Shown here: positions 26,617 through 35,598 of the stretch, one piece after another
Layout: every line of letters starts with the position of its first letter
Numbering within the stretch: position 1 is the first letter of the stretch
Source: Xenorhabdus vietnamensis
GTDB lineage: Bacteria; Pseudomonadota; Gammaproteobacteria; Enterobacterales; Enterobacteriaceae
Direction of reading: 5' to 3'
DNA length: 61,287 nt
Assembly (NCBI RefSeq): GCF_002127535.1
Contig: NZ_MUBJ01000024.1
Location: forward strand, 1-61,287
Notes under the pieces: generated by a model
Told to the model about the DNA's origin: nothing
The model's input: only the letters and a program-made list of their open reading frames with translations
Databases searched by the model: none
Program-made: the position numbers and the translations under genes

Positions 26617-28250
26617 AACCCATCCAGCGACTCTACTTATCCGGCGATGAAGTGTACATTGTTGATGCCAATCTGATGCTGGAACTGTCATCCTGTGGCC
26701 GGGGTTTTATCACGGCAGAAACCACTACCGATTACACCGGGAAACTGGTGCGCCTTGAGGTGGGTTATCCAGATTTGGTGCTGCGCTGGTTTACGGGCTA
26801 TGTGGAACGTTCGCAGCCTGCCCAGAACGGGTATCAGCGTCTGTTTGTGCGTGAATTGGTCGGCGTGTTTGACCGTCCGTGGCCGTGTTCGTTTCAGCAT
26901 CCGACGTTACGCCAGATAGTCGACTGGTTGCAAGAGCACAGCGGGCTGACATTTACCTTACCGAATGCCCCCTATACCGATAAACCCATCCCGCACTATA
27001 CCCATAACGGCACAGGCTACCAGTTATTGGGCAGTCTAGGGCAGCTTTTTGCCATTGAGGACTATATCTGGCATCAGTTGCCGGATGGTTCGGTTTATCT
27101 GGGCAGTTGGGCGCATTCGATGTTTCAGGGTAAGCCCGCTGAAATTCCGAATGAATTCAGCCAGAGCCAGTCGGCAGGCAATGCCATGACTATTCCCATG
27201 ATCCAATCCCTGCGCCCCGGCTTTGTGGTCAATCAGCAGCGGCTGACCAAGGTCAACCTGTTGAATGAGAACATGAGCATCACATGGCAGCCAAAAGGCC
27301 AGACGGAGAATAAAACCCCTGCCCAGCGCCAGATTGATGCGGCCTACCCTGAATTATCCGCCGGGCTGCATTTACCCCAATTTGCCCGCATTGAGGCACA
27401 CACTGAAAGCACGGCCAGCGGCGATATGTCTGACCCGTTCCGCCCGCGCTATGCGGTTGATGTGCAATTGCTGGATGATAACGGCAAAGATGCGGCTGCC
27501 CCGGTTTATCGTGCCGTGCCGCTGCCTTTGCCGATGGCAGGCGGTGAATCGGGCATGTTTCAGTACCCGCCCATCGGCACCGTGGTTGAAATTGCTTTCG
27601 AAGGCGGACGACCAGACAAGCCTTTTATTCGCCAGACCCTGAGTCAGGGCAACACCCTGCCGGATATCCAACCCGGCGAACAATTGCAGCAGCAGCGGGC
27701 GGAGGTCTCGCAGCGTGTCACACAGGCAGGAAGCTGGATACGCCAGACTGACCAGACCATTAATGAATCGTCGATGCACCGTGAAGTTAAGGCCGACACG
27801 GAAACGCGCACGGTGGTTGCACGGGACACCACAATACAGGCCACGGATAAAACGCTGGTGTTAGGCACATCCACCTTACTGGCAGGCGCAATCCAGCAGG
27901 TGGCGGAGGGTGATTACAGTCTGGCGACATCCAGTAACTACCTTGCCAGTGTGGGGAAAAATGCCAACATCGACGTGGGGCAAACACTGATAGAGAAAAT
28001 CGGCCTGCTGAAACAGAGCATTGCAGGCGTCAAACAGGAAATCGTTGCGCCCGTGGTCTGGGTGGGCAGCCAGCAAATTAACGTCATGACCCTGATGTTA
28101 GACACGCTGGATGTGGTCAGGGAACTGGCGGAACTGACCGCCGCCCATACCCATCACAACACAGGCACACCGGAGAACGCCAGCGCCATCAGAGGCACTG
28201 CCCATAAATCCGATGGGCTGAAACAGAAGTATTCGCCTGTGATTGGGTGA
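26613..28250 (+). CDS. Baseplate hub and spike protein (gpD/gpV-like)
   Basis: 545 aa, last gene of the late operon. The N-terminal half (about 1-230) resembles a gp27/gpD-type hub (RWFTGYVERSQPAQNGYQRLFVRELVGVFDRPWP). The middle (about 265-345) resembles an OB-fold (YAVDVQLLDDNGKD...MFQYPPIGTVVEIAFEGGRPDKPFIR). The remainder is repetitive beta-helix-like sequence and ends with AAHTHHNTGTP, reminiscent of the His-x-His metal site at P2 spike tips. So hub, OB and spike appear joined in one chain, VgrG-like, where P2 uses separate D and V genes. Confidence 0.72.
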   Translation: MKPIQRLYLSGDEVYIVDANLMLELSSCGRGFITAETTTDYTGKLVRLEVGYPDLVLRWFTGYVERSQPAQNGYQRLFVRELVGVFDRPWPCSFQHPTLRQIVDWLQEHSGLTFTLPNAPYTDKPIPHYTHNGTGYQLLGSLGQLFAIEDYIWHQLPDGSVYLGSWAHSMFQGKPAEIPNEFSQSQSAGNAMTIPMIQSLRPGFVVNQQRLTKVNLLNENMSITWQPKGQTENKTPAQRQIDAAYPELSAGLHLPQFARIEAHTESTASGDMSDPFRPRYAVDVQLLDDNGKDAAAPVYRAVPLPLPMAGGESGMFQYPPIGTVVEIAFEGGRPDKPFIRQTLSQGNTLPDIQPGEQLQQQRAEVSQRVTQAGSWIRQTDQTINESSMHREVKADTETRTVVARDTTIQATDKTLVLGTSTLLAGAIQQVAEGDYSLATSSNYLASVGKNANIDVGQTLIEKIGLLKQSIAGVKQEIVAPVVWVGSQQINVMTLMLDTLDVVRELAELTAAHTHHNTGTPENASAIRGTAHKSDGLKQKYSPVIG

Positions 28251-28490
28251 ATATCGCCCATTTGTGTGAGGTTTTGTACGCCATACCCTAAGTTGATATT
28301 TTATGCTACAGGCATTAGACTGATGATGTTAGTTGAAGAGTGTCGCGCTGTGACCAAGGCTGCTCCTCCTTAGTCACCGTATGAATGACAATCCGTCACG
28401 TCAAAATCAAAACAGGGCAATCAACCTCACCAATTGATTGTCTGTTTTATCAACTTAACCCTGCTTCGGCGGGGTTTTTGTTTTTCTGGG
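28251..28490 (+). terminator. Late-operon terminators in a gene-free stretch
   Basis: No gene in 28251-28573. A long hairpin at 28409-28448 (AAAACAG ... CTGTTTT with an inner CAATCAA/TTGATTG) is followed by a compact one at 28457-28476, AACCCTGC-TTCG-GCGGGGTT plus TTT. The latter is a strong intrinsic terminator for the tail operon. Confidence 0.8.
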
Positions 28491-28544
28491 GTAATAAAAA
28501 AGTATTACAAATACATTGACGAAGTAATAAAAAAATATTACTAT
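28491..28544 (+). promoter_or_regulatory. hicA promoter with two palindromic operators
   Basis: TTGACG (28516-28521) and TACTAT (28539-28544), 17 bp apart, form the promoter. Two near-identical 18-bp palindromes, GTAATAAAAAAGTATTAC (28491-28508) and GTAATAAAAAAATATTAC (28524-28541), lie 33 bp apart, one upstream of -35 and one over the spacer and -10. HicB proteins are known to autorepress by binding such sites, so this is probably HicB-controlled. Confidence 0.75.
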
Positions 28545-28573
28545 GTTGTCATGTTCAACAGAATGGAGGAGTA

Positions 28574-28750
28574 GTGAAGCAGAGTGAGTTCAGGCGGTGG
28601 CTTGAGTCTCAAGGGGTAATAATCAAGAATGGAAAGAATCACTTGATACTTCTTAAGGGAGATGCACGAAGTGCAATGCCAAGACATCCGAGCAAAGAGA
28701 TTAATGAAAAATTAAGGCGAGCTATCCTTAAGCAGTTAAATCTCAAATAA
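28574..28750 (+). CDS. hicA: HicA-type toxin (mRNA interferase)
   Basis: 58 aa from a GTG start with GGAGGAG upstream. The small dsRBD-like fold is visible as SEFRRWLESQGV followed by KNGKNHLILLKGD, where the His of the G-x-x-H element is the expected catalytic residue, then PRHPSKEINEKLRRAILKQL. HicA cleaves mRNA in the absence of HicB. It lies just inside the right end of the prophage, so it may stabilise the lysogen. Too short for many gene callers. Confidence 0.88.
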   Translation: MKQSEFRRWLESQGVIIKNGKNHLILLKGDARSAMPRHPSKEINEKLRRAILKQLNLK

Positions 28751-28752
28751 CT

Positions 28753-28774
28753 AACCAGCCCTTCGGGGCTGGTT
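28753..28774 (+). terminator. Hairpin between hicA and hicB
   Basis: A perfect 9-bp stem AACCAGCCC/GGGCTGGTT with a TTCG tetraloop, followed by only CTTGGG rather than a T-run. It may attenuate or protect the hicA message instead of fully terminating. Confidence 0.55.
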
Positions 28775-28799
28775 CTTGGGCTAACTCTCACTCACTGTG

Positions 28800-29219
28800 A
28801 TGATTATGCGATATCCCGTTAATATTGAAGACGACGACACTAATCTGTTTGTGTCGTTCCCGGATATACCCGAGGCGTTAACCTGTGGCGATGATTTGGC
28901 CGACGCCAAAGCGATGGCCTATGATGCCCTGTTAACCGCCTTTTCCATGTACTTTGACGATGAAAGTAAGGAGATCCCGTTACCGGGTGATACGGCAACA
29001 GAGCACTATATTGACATTCCTGCGAGTGTTACGGCAAAAATCCTTTTGCTCAATGCAATGGTAAGAGCAGGTGTTAGCCGTTCGGAATTGGGGCGCCGTG
29101 TCGGCATTCAAAAGCAGAATGTCAAGCAATTGCTGGATGTTTATCACGCGACAAAAATTGACACGATAGAAAAAGCGCTATCAAGTTTAGGTTACGAATT
29201 AATACTTACGGCTGCTTAA
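28800..29219 (+). CDS. hicB: HicB-type antitoxin
   Basis: 139 aa from the ATG at 28800 (GTG at 28797 and ATG at 28806 are alternatives; no clear ribosome site favours one). The N-terminal partial RNase H-like HicB domain (MRYPVNIEDDDTNLFVSFPDIPEALTCGDDLADAKAMA) neutralises HicA, and a C-terminal helix-turn-helix (about 90-135, SRSELGRRVGIQKQNVKQLLD) binds the operator palindromes upstream of hicA. Confidence 0.9.
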   Translation: MIMRYPVNIEDDDTNLFVSFPDIPEALTCGDDLADAKAMAYDALLTAFSMYFDDESKEIPLPGDTATEHYIDIPASVTAKILLLNAMVRAGVSRSELGRRVGIQKQNVKQLLDVYHATKIDTIEKALSSLGYELILTAA

Positions 29220-29725
29220 CCTAATAAATTCCCTCATCAAAGGCTACTCTTCGGCGTGGCCTTTTTCATGTCCTCATAAAACGCAACCAGCCGCACACAA
29301 CGCCATTCACTTATCAACTCATTGCCATCTGCGGTTAATTTGGATCGCGTTCCCTGCGTTGTTCTCACGCAGCACAATCCCCACGAAATAAACGTAAACC
29401 TGACGTAAAACGCACTACACCGCACCCGCCTGCCCGTTTTGGATCAAAAAATTATTTCAGTTTTAAAATACTACAAAGGGAGTCACCAGAGCGCGCTAGT
29501 GCTGGCGCTGTGGGGGAAATTATAAACTGAAAGGATTGAAAAGATTTTCAGGGAATTTCAGTTTTTGGATCAAAGGTGGATCGCGGGGAAAATATCAATG
29601 TATTGATATTAAATGAAAAATTCCATTTTACGTGAGAAATAAGATCATGAAGCAAAGCCGCACTAAATCGTAAAGTTCAGACAGGACGCAGCTTTGCTGT
29701 AGATAATAAACTGAAAATTTGGGAA
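29220..29725. other. Mostly non-coding stretch after hicB
   Basis: Begins with a terminator for hicB: AAAGGCTAC/GTGGCCTTT at 29239-29264 plus T-run. Then one weak leftward frame (29237-29425, listed separately). The rest (29440-29725) is AT-rich with repeated GGATC and no convincing gene. Confidence 0.5.
29237..29425 (-). CDS. Doubtful small leftward phage gene
   Basis: 62 codons from a GTG. The second half (RSKLTADGNELISEWRCVRLVAFYEDMKKA) has a protein-like composition with amphipathic helix spacing, which is why I list it. No ribosome binding site or recognised family, and it overlaps the hicB terminator. It could be a remnant. Confidence 0.25.
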   Translation of the reverse strand: MRCSAFYVRFTFISWGLCCVRTTQGTRSKLTADGNELISEWRCVRLVAFYEDMKKATPKSSL

Positions 29726-30457
29726 TTATTTTGTAGTTGGTAATGTTTGTAATAGTGCTTGCTTTTGGGTCGTAAAATCTTTTTTGGTGATAACACCACT
29801 GTAAACAAAATCATTGAGTTTATCTAAGTCATCAACGAGTTTTAACACATCAACAGTAGCTAAGCTTTTATCAAGATTTGATGCCAAGACATACTCTTTT
29901 AACGTGTTAAATTCTTTATTATTAATGACGTCGAATTCTTTCAATTCTTCGATACGCTCTAATTTATCGATAAGAGAACTTGTATCTAAATTAGTATCAT
30001 CAACTTTAGATTGTGATGCAGTAGATTGCGGCACAGGAGAGGAGGGAGTTAATGGTTTGTTCAGTTGAGATAAAAATGGTGTAATTAACTTTTTCTCTAT
30101 GTTATCGAAAACATAATGTTGACCGTCAATGACCAGTGTTAATTTTGCGGACAATAACCCTTTTTTCTCTTCAAATGAGTTGATTGATTTTCTGGGGAAT
30201 TTGTCATGATGGATTTTCTTTAAAAGGCTTATTCTTACGAAATGAATATTTGCGTTAGTCAGTAATATAAATGTGCCTTTTAGACCATCACGATCACCGA
30301 ACAAAGCGGAGATGGGATGTTCTCCAATATCTAATTCTCTAATAATGTAAAAAAAACCTTTCTTTCCTCTTGAAACGCAAGTTGAAACACCACTAGTTAA
30401 TTTTTTCAGTTCTGCGAGTAAGTCAGCGTCAGATGCTGTCTTATAATTAATCACCAT
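29726..30457 (-). CDS. PH-like/SHOCT domain protein, prophage cargo
   Basis: 243 aa, cytoplasmic. Residues about 35-125 resemble a bacterial PH domain (GTFILLTNANIHFVRISLLKKIHHDKFPRKSINSFEEKKGLL..KLTLVIDGQHYVFDNIEK). A Ser/Thr/Pro linker follows (about 130-165), then two SHOCT-type short helical modules (LIDKLERIEELKEFDVINNKEFNTLKEYVL and LVDDLDKLNDFVYSGVITKKDFTTQKQALL). Function of such proteins is unsettled; several occur in phage-defence or stress contexts. It sits between hicB and attR in opposite orientation with lower GC than the phage genes, a typical position for a lysogenic-conversion gene. The ATG at 30457 is preferred over upstream ones. Confidence 0.75.
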   Translation of the reverse strand: MVINYKTASDADLLAELKKLTSGVSTCVSRGKKGFFYIIRELDIGEHPISALFGDRDGLKGTFILLTNANIHFVRISLLKKIHHDKFPRKSINSFEEKKGLLSAKLTLVIDGQHYVFDNIEKKLITPFLSQLNKPLTPSSPVPQSTASQSKVDDTNLDTSSLIDKLERIEELKEFDVINNKEFNTLKEYVLASNLDKSLATVDVLKLVDDLDKLNDFVYSGVITKKDFTTQKQALLQTLPTTK

Positions 30458-30508
30458 CACTATAGCCCTTAATATTATAAACACCAGTTGTCACACGATG
30501 CCGAACTA

Positions 30509-30544
30509 TGGACAAAATTAAAAATGGGTGGACGCAAAGTGGAC
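30509..30544. promoter_or_regulatory. Possible right arm-type integrase sites (TGGAC)
   Basis: TGGAC at 30509, 30529 and 30540, all in one orientation, just inside attR and matching the motifs near attL. Confidence 0.4.
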
Positions 30545-30552
30545 ATTGCACA

Positions 30553-30586
30553 AACAAAAAGGGTTACACTTTCGTGTAACCCCTTG
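30553..30586 (-). terminator. tmRNA terminator located on the prophage side
   Basis: GGGTTACAC (30561-30569) pairs with GTGTAACCC (30574-30582) around TTTC. Read leftward the stem is followed by TTTTTG. It lies 8 bp beyond the att core, so the prophage supplies the terminator for the reconstituted ssrA. Confidence 0.75.
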
Positions 30587-30590
30587 TTTT

Positions 30591-30638
30591 ATTTGGTGGA
30601 GCTGGCGGGAGTTGAACCCGCGTCCGAAATTCCTACAT
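30591..30638. repeat. attR: 48-bp repeat forming the ssrA 3' end
   Basis: Identical to 1998-2045. It supplies the tmRNA 3' terminus so the host gene stays whole. Confidence 0.93.
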
Positions 30639-30957
30639 CCTCGGTACTACATGCTTAGTCTAGTCTTTACATTCGCTTGCCAGCTGCGGACAGACACGCC
30701 ACTAACAAACTAGCCTGATTGGTTTTAACGCTTCAACCCCAGGCAGGGCATCCACGCGATCTCTTTTGGGTTTGACCTCTCTTGATCCCCGTCCTAAGAG
30801 CGGAGGCTAGGGAGAGAGGGCTCTGCGCAGGTTATTAAGCTGCCAGTGCGTAGTTTTCGTCGTTTGCGACTATTGTTTTGCGGCTTTTTACGAGGCCAAC
30901 CGCCCCTCGGCATGCACCTTGGGTTTCGCGAATCCCGTCGAATCCAGAATCAGCCCC
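30594..30957 (-). ncRNA. ssrA: tmRNA (ssrA)
   Basis: 364-nt transfer-messenger RNA that rescues stalled ribosomes and tags the unfinished protein for proteolysis. The 5' end begins GGGGCTGATTCTGG and the 3' end is AGCTCCACCA, pairing as the tRNA-like acceptor; the T-arm GTTCAACTCCCGC is present. The tag frame (30835-30867 on the minus strand) reads ANDENYALAA then stop. The partner smpB lies just upstream. The last 45 nt come from the prophage att core, so the sequence is restored by integration. Confidence 0.97.
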
Positions 30958-31007
30958 AAGCGTGTTAAAGGCAAGTATATCAGAATATCGGGTAACAATG
31001 CTAATGA

Positions 31008-31490
31008 TTAACGCCCAGAATTCTTCATAATTCGCGCTTTGTCTAATTTCCACTCACGTTCTTTAATGTCTGAACGTTTATCGTGCGCTTTTTTACCTTT
31101 TGCAACGCCAATTTTGATTTTGCACCAAGCGTTTTTCCAATACATGGAAAGAGCAACGATGGTGTAACCTTCTCGATTGATTCGACCATACAGTGAATCA
31201 AGTTCACGTTTGTTAAGTAGTAGTTTGCGTGACCGTGTCGGATCACAAACTACGTGGGAAGAAGCAACGTTCAATGGAGTAATTGTGGCACCAAAAAGAT
31301 AAGCATCACCATTTTTGAGCAAAACATAACTCTCACTGATGTTAGCCTTGCCAGCGCGCAGTGATTTGACTTCCCAACCTTGTAGGGATAAGCCTGCTTC
31401 GAATTCTTCTTCAATGAAGTATTCGTGGCGGGCTCGCTTATTCATGGCAATTGTTGCCGAACCGGGTTTGTATGCTTTTTTCTTTGTCAT
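31008..31490 (-). CDS. smpB: SsrA-binding protein SmpB
   Basis: 160 aa, same length as E. coli. Binds tmRNA and takes the place of the anticodon stem in the ribosome. Conserved blocks: [46 protein letters not shown] and the basic C-terminal tail [16 protein letters not shown]. Transcribed in the same direction as ssrA, 50 bp upstream of it. Confidence 0.97.
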   Translation of the reverse strand: MTKKKAYKPGSATIAMNKRARHEYFIEEEFEAGLSLQGWEVKSLRAGKANISESYVLLKNGDAYLFGATITPLNVASSHVVCDPTRSRKLLLNKRELDSLYGRINREGYTIVALSMYWKNAWCKIKIGVAKGKKAHDKRSDIKEREWKLDKARIMKNSGR

Positions 31491-31647
31491 AATGCGTTGT
31501 ATTATACTGTATGCGTTAGTGAAAGAAATCTCTTCTGAATGATATTTAGCGATAAATGCACATTTATTGATCTAAATGTCATCGGGTTTTTATTTAACCA
31601 CATTTAAGTGATACTATTCAGCGCTGTTAAGTTTTACAGGAAATGAT

Positions 31648-32082
31648 ATGCCACAGATTAGTCGCTCTGCGCTAGTGCCTTACAGCGTGGAACAAATGTA
31701 TAAATTGGTCAATGACGTGACGTCTTATCCGGATTTTTTACCGGGATGTGTGGGAAGCCGCGTAATAAGCAGTAGTAATAATGAGATGACGGCTTCCGTT
31801 GAGGTCTCTAAGGCAGGGATCAGTAAGACGTTCGTAACGCGTAATACGTTATTTGATAATGAAAGCATCAGCATGCAGCTGGTCGATGGACCTTTCCGTA
31901 AGTTGATGGGAGGGTGGCATTTTACCCCGCTAAGCGAAGATGCCTGCAAGGTTGAGTTACATCTCGATTTTGAATTTACCAATAAGTTAATTGAACTGGC
32001 CTTTGGTAAGGTGTTTAAAGAATTGGCTGGTAACATGGTTCAGGCGTTTAGCCAACGAGCCCGTGAGGTTTACAGTGTCTGA
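31648..32082 (+). CDS. ratA: Ribosome-association toxin RatA / ubiquinone-binding START-like protein
   Basis: 144 aa with a START/Bet v1-like fold ([33 protein letters not shown]). The E. coli protein (YfjG) was described to block subunit joining and is homologous to coenzyme Q-binding COQ10 proteins. Divergent from smpB. AGGAAATG precedes the start. It overlaps rnfH by 8 bp. Confidence 0.93.
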   Translation: MPQISRSALVPYSVEQMYKLVNDVTSYPDFLPGCVGSRVISSSNNEMTASVEVSKAGISKTFVTRNTLFDNESISMQLVDGPFRKLMGGWHFTPLSEDACKVELHLDFEFTNKLIELAFGKVFKELAGNMVQAFSQRAREVYSV

Positions 32083-32368
32083 GATCAATATCGAAGTCGT
32101 TTATGCTCTACCTGAACGGCAATATCTGCGTAATGTGAAAATACCGCAAGGAGCAACTGTTGAACAAGCTATTATTGCGTCTGGTCTGTTGACGCTACGT
32201 GATGATATTGATTTGACTAAGAACAAAGTTGGCATCTATAGCCGTCCAACCAAGTTGACTGATACGCTGGAAGAAGGGGATCGTGTAGAGATTTATCGCC
32301 CTTTGATTGCTGATCCTAAAGAAATGCGCCGTAAGCGAGCAGAGCGTGCTAGAAATAATGCGCAATAA
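32075..32368 (+). CDS. rnfH: RnfH family protein
   Basis: 97 aa ubiquitin/ThiS-like beta-grasp protein ([32 protein letters not shown] ... [28 protein letters not shown]). E. coli homologue is YfjF. The GTG start at 32075 matches the family N-terminus and overlaps the ratA stop; an in-frame ATG at 31991 would add 28 unrelated residues. Proposed as antitoxin to ratA but not shown to act so. Function unknown. Confidence 0.92.
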   Translation: MSEINIEVVYALPERQYLRNVKIPQGATVEQAIIASGLLTLRDDIDLTKNKVGIYSRPTKLTDTLEEGDRVEIYRPLIADPKEMRRKRAERARNNAQ

Positions 32369-32419
32369 TATTTATTTATTCGCCAGTAGATAAGCTGGCG
32401 AATAAATTAAGTACACACT

Positions 32420-32764
32420 TCACTGATTCTTTGGCAGTGACTGTTCATTCTTAATATCAGTTAGCACACCTTTGCTATCAAAAGTAAGTGTCAGGGTTTC
32501 CTGAGTTGTTTTTCCATGACCTGGCTGTTGGCGGAATATGTAATACCAAGTTTGGCTCCCAAATGGATCCGTCAGCATTGGTGTTCCCAAAGTGTAAGAG
32601 ACTTGCTGCTGAGTCATTCCTTTCTGGATTTTTGATACCGCAGCCGGCGTAAGGTAGTTCCCTTGATTAATATCAGGACGATAAACAATTCGCTCAAACA
32701 TGGAGCAACCCGCAGTCAGCATAACAAGAGATACAGTAGCGGCAGTCAACAATTTACAGCGCAT
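32420..32764 (-). CDS. bamE: Outer membrane assembly lipoprotein BamE
   Basis: 114 aa lipoprotein (SmpA). Signal peptide with lipobox LTAGC at residues 16-20, then the conserved [46 protein letters not shown] and [14 protein letters not shown]. Part of the BAM complex that inserts beta-barrel proteins. Convergent with rnfH. Confidence 0.96.
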   Translation of the reverse strand: MRCKLLTAATVSLVMLTAGCSMFERIVYRPDINQGNYLTPAAVSKIQKGMTQQQVSYTLGTPMLTDPFGSQTWYYIFRQQPGHGKTTQETLTLTFDSKGVLTDIKNEQSLPKNQ

Positions 32765-32876
32765 AGTAATTACATTCCTTTAGGAGTTAGGCCGTCGATA
32801 ATAATAAACATTGAAGAGATTGAAAACCTCTACGCATTAACCTATGACTGCAATTATACAAAAAAGTTGTATTAAT

Positions 32877-34550
32877 TTATGCTGCTAACAGCTCTTTTGC
32901 GTTGGCCAGAGTGTTTTTTGTAACCTCACTTCCTGCCAGAAGCCTCGCCAGCTCTTGGAGTCGTGCTTTTTTATCCAATAATTGCATTTGGGTTTCTGTC
33001 TCTTCACCATCTGTTTGCTTGCTGACATAAAAGTGCTGATGCCCACATCCGGCGACTTGAGGTAAATGGGTGACGCACATAACTTGGGTCGATTCTCCTA
33101 ATTCACGTAACAGGCGTCCAACGATCGCAGCTGTTGGGCCGCTAATGCCTACATCAACTTCATCGAAAATGAGCGCAGGCGTTTCCATTTTCTTCGCTGT
33201 AATAACTTGAATTGCCAGTGCAATACGGGAAAGTTCACCACCTGATGCCACTTTTGCCAGTGGTTGGTGGGGTTGACCGGGGTTAGTTGTTACATTGAAT
33301 TCGACTTTGCTGGCTCCGTCGATATTTAAATGCTCCGGTTCAAAGGTAATATCAATAGTGAATCGACCATGAGGCATAGAAAGTTGGTGCATGCTGTTTG
33401 TTATCAACTGGCTCAATTCTACAGCATATTTCTGGCGAACATGGTGCAATCTTTCCGCTACTGTCAGGGCTTGCTGGTAGTGGAGGCTGACAAGTTCACT
33501 CAGGTGGGCACAATCATCTTCCTGTTGGGATAACTGATGCTGTTCTTCCAATAACTGTTGATGTAATGCAGGCAATTCTTCTGGGGCAACATGATGTTTA
33601 CGAGCCATATTGATTTGCTGAGAGATTTTCTGTTCTAGTTCAAATAAACGATTAGGATCCAGCTCCAGTTGGTCGCTGTAATGACGTAACTCGTCACTAA
33701 CTTCATTGATTTGGATCGCAGCTTCTTCCAGCATATTAAGTAGGCCGCTGAGTTTATGATCCATACTAGCAAGCTCTGTTAGTTCACTCCGTGCATAGCT
33801 TAGAAGGCTGACAATGTTTTGCTCATCATTGTCGCTTAAAAGCTGGAGAATGTTTTGACTGACGGACAAAAATTGCCCACAGTTCGCCAGTCGCTTATAT
33901 TCACTATCCTGCTCTTGATAATCACCTGATTGTGGTGACAGTTCATTTAGTTCTTTCAGATGATATTCCAGCAATTGCTGACGTGAGCGACGCTCAAGAG
34001 CTTGTTGCTGGAATTGAGAGAGAGCCTGACAGCTTTGGCGCCATTGCTGATAAGCCTGTTTCATTTCATGCTGAAGTTCAAAATCGCTCGTATAAATATC
34101 CAGTAAACGCCTTTGGTGACGATTTTCTAACAACAATTGATGGGCGTGTTGCCCGTGGATTTGGATCAGATGTGAACCCAATTCACGTAATTGAGAAAGA
34201 GGTACGGCAGTGCCATTGATAAAACCGCGAGAGCGCCCATCAGCGGTAATTGTACGGCGTAGCAGGCATTCATTATCATCATCAAGGCTCCCATCAAGCT
34301 GATGGTCTACAAGCCATTTGCGTGCAGAAGGGGCATCAATCAGTGAAAAACGAGCACAAAGATCGGTACGTGGAGCACCTGGGCGAACCATATTGGCTTC
34401 TCCGCGGTTGCCAAGGCATAAACCCAAGGCATCAATTGCTATGGATTTTCCGGCTCCGGTTTCACCTGTAATTGCCGTCATTCCTGAGCGGAAATCGATT
34501 TCAAGTTCGCGAACGATAGCAAAGTTATTGATGGTCAATTGAGTCAGCAT
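32877..34550 (-). CDS. recN: DNA repair protein RecN
   Basis: 557 aa SMC-like ATPase for double-strand break repair (E. coli 553 aa). Walker A is [14 protein letters not shown] (about 29-42) and the signature and Walker B are [11 protein letters not shown] and [13 protein letters not shown] near the C-terminus, separated by two coiled-coil arms rich in Gln and Glu. I start at the ATG at 34550 ([12 protein letters not shown]); a longer frame lies over the LexA sites. SOS regulation is clear from the upstream boxes. Confidence 0.97.
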   Translation of the reverse strand: MLTQLTINNFAIVRELEIDFRSGMTAITGETGAGKSIAIDALGLCLGNRGEANMVRPGAPRTDLCARFSLIDAPSARKWLVDHQLDGSLDDDNECLLRRTITADGRSRGFINGTAVPLSQLRELGSHLIQIHGQHAHQLLLENRHQRRLLDIYTSDFELQHEMKQAYQQWRQSCQALSQFQQQALERRSRQQLLEYHLKELNELSPQSGDYQEQDSEYKRLANCGQFLSVSQNILQLLSDNDEQNIVSLLSYARSELTELASMDHKLSGLLNMLEEAAIQINEVSDELRHYSDQLELDPNRLFELEQKISQQINMARKHHVAPEELPALHQQLLEEQHQLSQQEDDCAHLSELVSLHYQQALTVAERLHHVRQKYAVELSQLITNSMHQLSMPHGRFTIDITFEPEHLNIDGASKVEFNVTTNPGQPHQPLAKVASGGELSRIALAIQVITAKKMETPALIFDEVDVGISGPTAAIVGRLLRELGESTQVMCVTHLPQVAGCGHQHFYVSKQTDGEETETQMQLLDKKARLQELARLLAGSEVTKNTLANAKELLAA

Positions 34551-34570
34551 AGTGCTCCTCCTTCTTTTGA

Positions 34571-34648
34571 CTGTATATAAAAACACGTTCCTGTGCATAA
34601 AAACATGTCTGTGCTTCCATACAGTATAAACTGGTTTTTTATACAGTA
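34571..34648 (-). promoter_or_regulatory. LexA boxes controlling recN
   Basis: CTGT-N8-ACAG is perfect at 34609-34624, and the minus strand reads TACTGTATAAAAAACCAGTT at 34629-34648, nearly the same as the E. coli recN site. A third weaker copy (CTGT-N8-ACAC) is at 34571-34586. Multiple boxes match the known tight SOS control of recN. Confidence 0.85.
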
Positions 34649-34667
34649 AAGTAGAGGAGCTTCGTTT

Positions 34668-35546
34668 TTAGAACATTTTTTTTGACCAGCCCAATTTTGT
34701 ACTCAGTGTATTGAAATAGTTATAATCTTTTGGATGAATTAAGTGCAGACTATAGTCACTGCGTTTGATGATCACCTCTTCATCATCTTGGATTGGCAGG
34801 ACGATCTGGCTGTCACAACTGACCTCGTAGTCATTGCTATTTTGGGCAAACTTCAGACGAATGCTGCTTTCGCTACTGATAACGAGCGGGCGTGCCGAGA
34901 GGGTATGTGGAAACATCGGTACCAGAACGATAGCATTTAAGTTTGGCGTTAAAATTGGCCCACCAGCGGATAAAGAATAGGCGGTTGAACCAGTGGGTGT
35001 TGCTATGATCAAACCGTCTGAACGTTGGGAAAAAGCAAAACGATCATCAATATATACTTCAAATTCAATCATATGAGCAACTTTGCCTGGATGTAGAACG
35101 ACTTCATTCAATGCAGTGCTACGTCGGGATTTATGCCCTGTTTTTGTGACTTGTGCTTCAAGCAGGAAACGTTTTTCATCTCGATATTCGCCATTCAGAA
35201 CTTCGGATAGTTGCTGTAAAGCGTTATCTGGATCCAAATCTGTCAGAAAACCTAAATTGCCTCGGTTGATGCCAATGACTTTGATATCATAACGTGATAA
35301 TACTCTGGCTGCACCGAGCATATTGCCATCGCCACCGACAACAATCACAAGATCGGCGATTTTACCGATTTCTGTCAGTCCTCCAACTTGGGCATCTTTT
35401 AAATTAATGTCTTTTGCAACCTGTCTATCCACGATGACGCAATAGCCTTTAGATACCAGCCAATAATACAGCATTTCATGGGTAGCCAACGCTTCAGGAT
35501 GACGTGGACGGCCGACAATACCGATGCATTTGAATTCATTATTCAT
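34668..35546 (-). CDS. nadK: NAD kinase
   Basis: 292 aa, equal to E. coli NadK. Phosphorylates NAD to NADP. The GGDGN motif ([16 protein letters not shown]) and [16 protein letters not shown] are intact. The ATG at 35546 matches the conserved [19 protein letters not shown] start. Divergent from grpE. Confidence 0.97.
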   Translation of the reverse strand: MNNEFKCIGIVGRPRHPEALATHEMLYYWLVSKGYCVIVDRQVAKDINLKDAQVGGLTEIGKIADLVIVVGGDGNMLGAARVLSRYDIKVIGINRGNLGFLTDLDPDNALQQLSEVLNGEYRDEKRFLLEAQVTKTGHKSRRSTALNEVVLHPGKVAHMIEFEVYIDDRFAFSQRSDGLIIATPTGSTAYSLSAGGPILTPNLNAIVLVPMFPHTLSARPLVISSESSIRLKFAQNSNDYEVSCDSQIVLPIQDDEEVIIKRSDYSLHLIHPKDYNYFNTLSTKLGWSKKMF

Positions 35547-35598
35547 TGCTGTTATTTCCTTCAGCATATGGTTTTGTCCTCACAATATGATGTGTTCT

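Larger units (their letters stand above)
1998..30638. mobile_element. P2-family (HP1/K139-like) prophage integrated in ssrA
   Basis: About 28.6 kb bounded by a 48-bp perfect direct repeat. Gene order is int, cI (leftward); cox, small early genes, gpA replication protein (rightward); ogr, portal and terminase ATPase (leftward); scaffold, capsid, terminase endonuclease, head completion, tail completion, sheath, tube, holin, endolysin, spanins, chaperone, tape measure, baseplate, fibre and hub (rightward). The head module is P2-like; the sheath/tube/baseplate set (DUF2586, DUF2597, DUF2590, DUF2612 types) is that of HP1 and K139. No structural gene is visibly broken, so it may be inducible. Confidence 0.9.
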
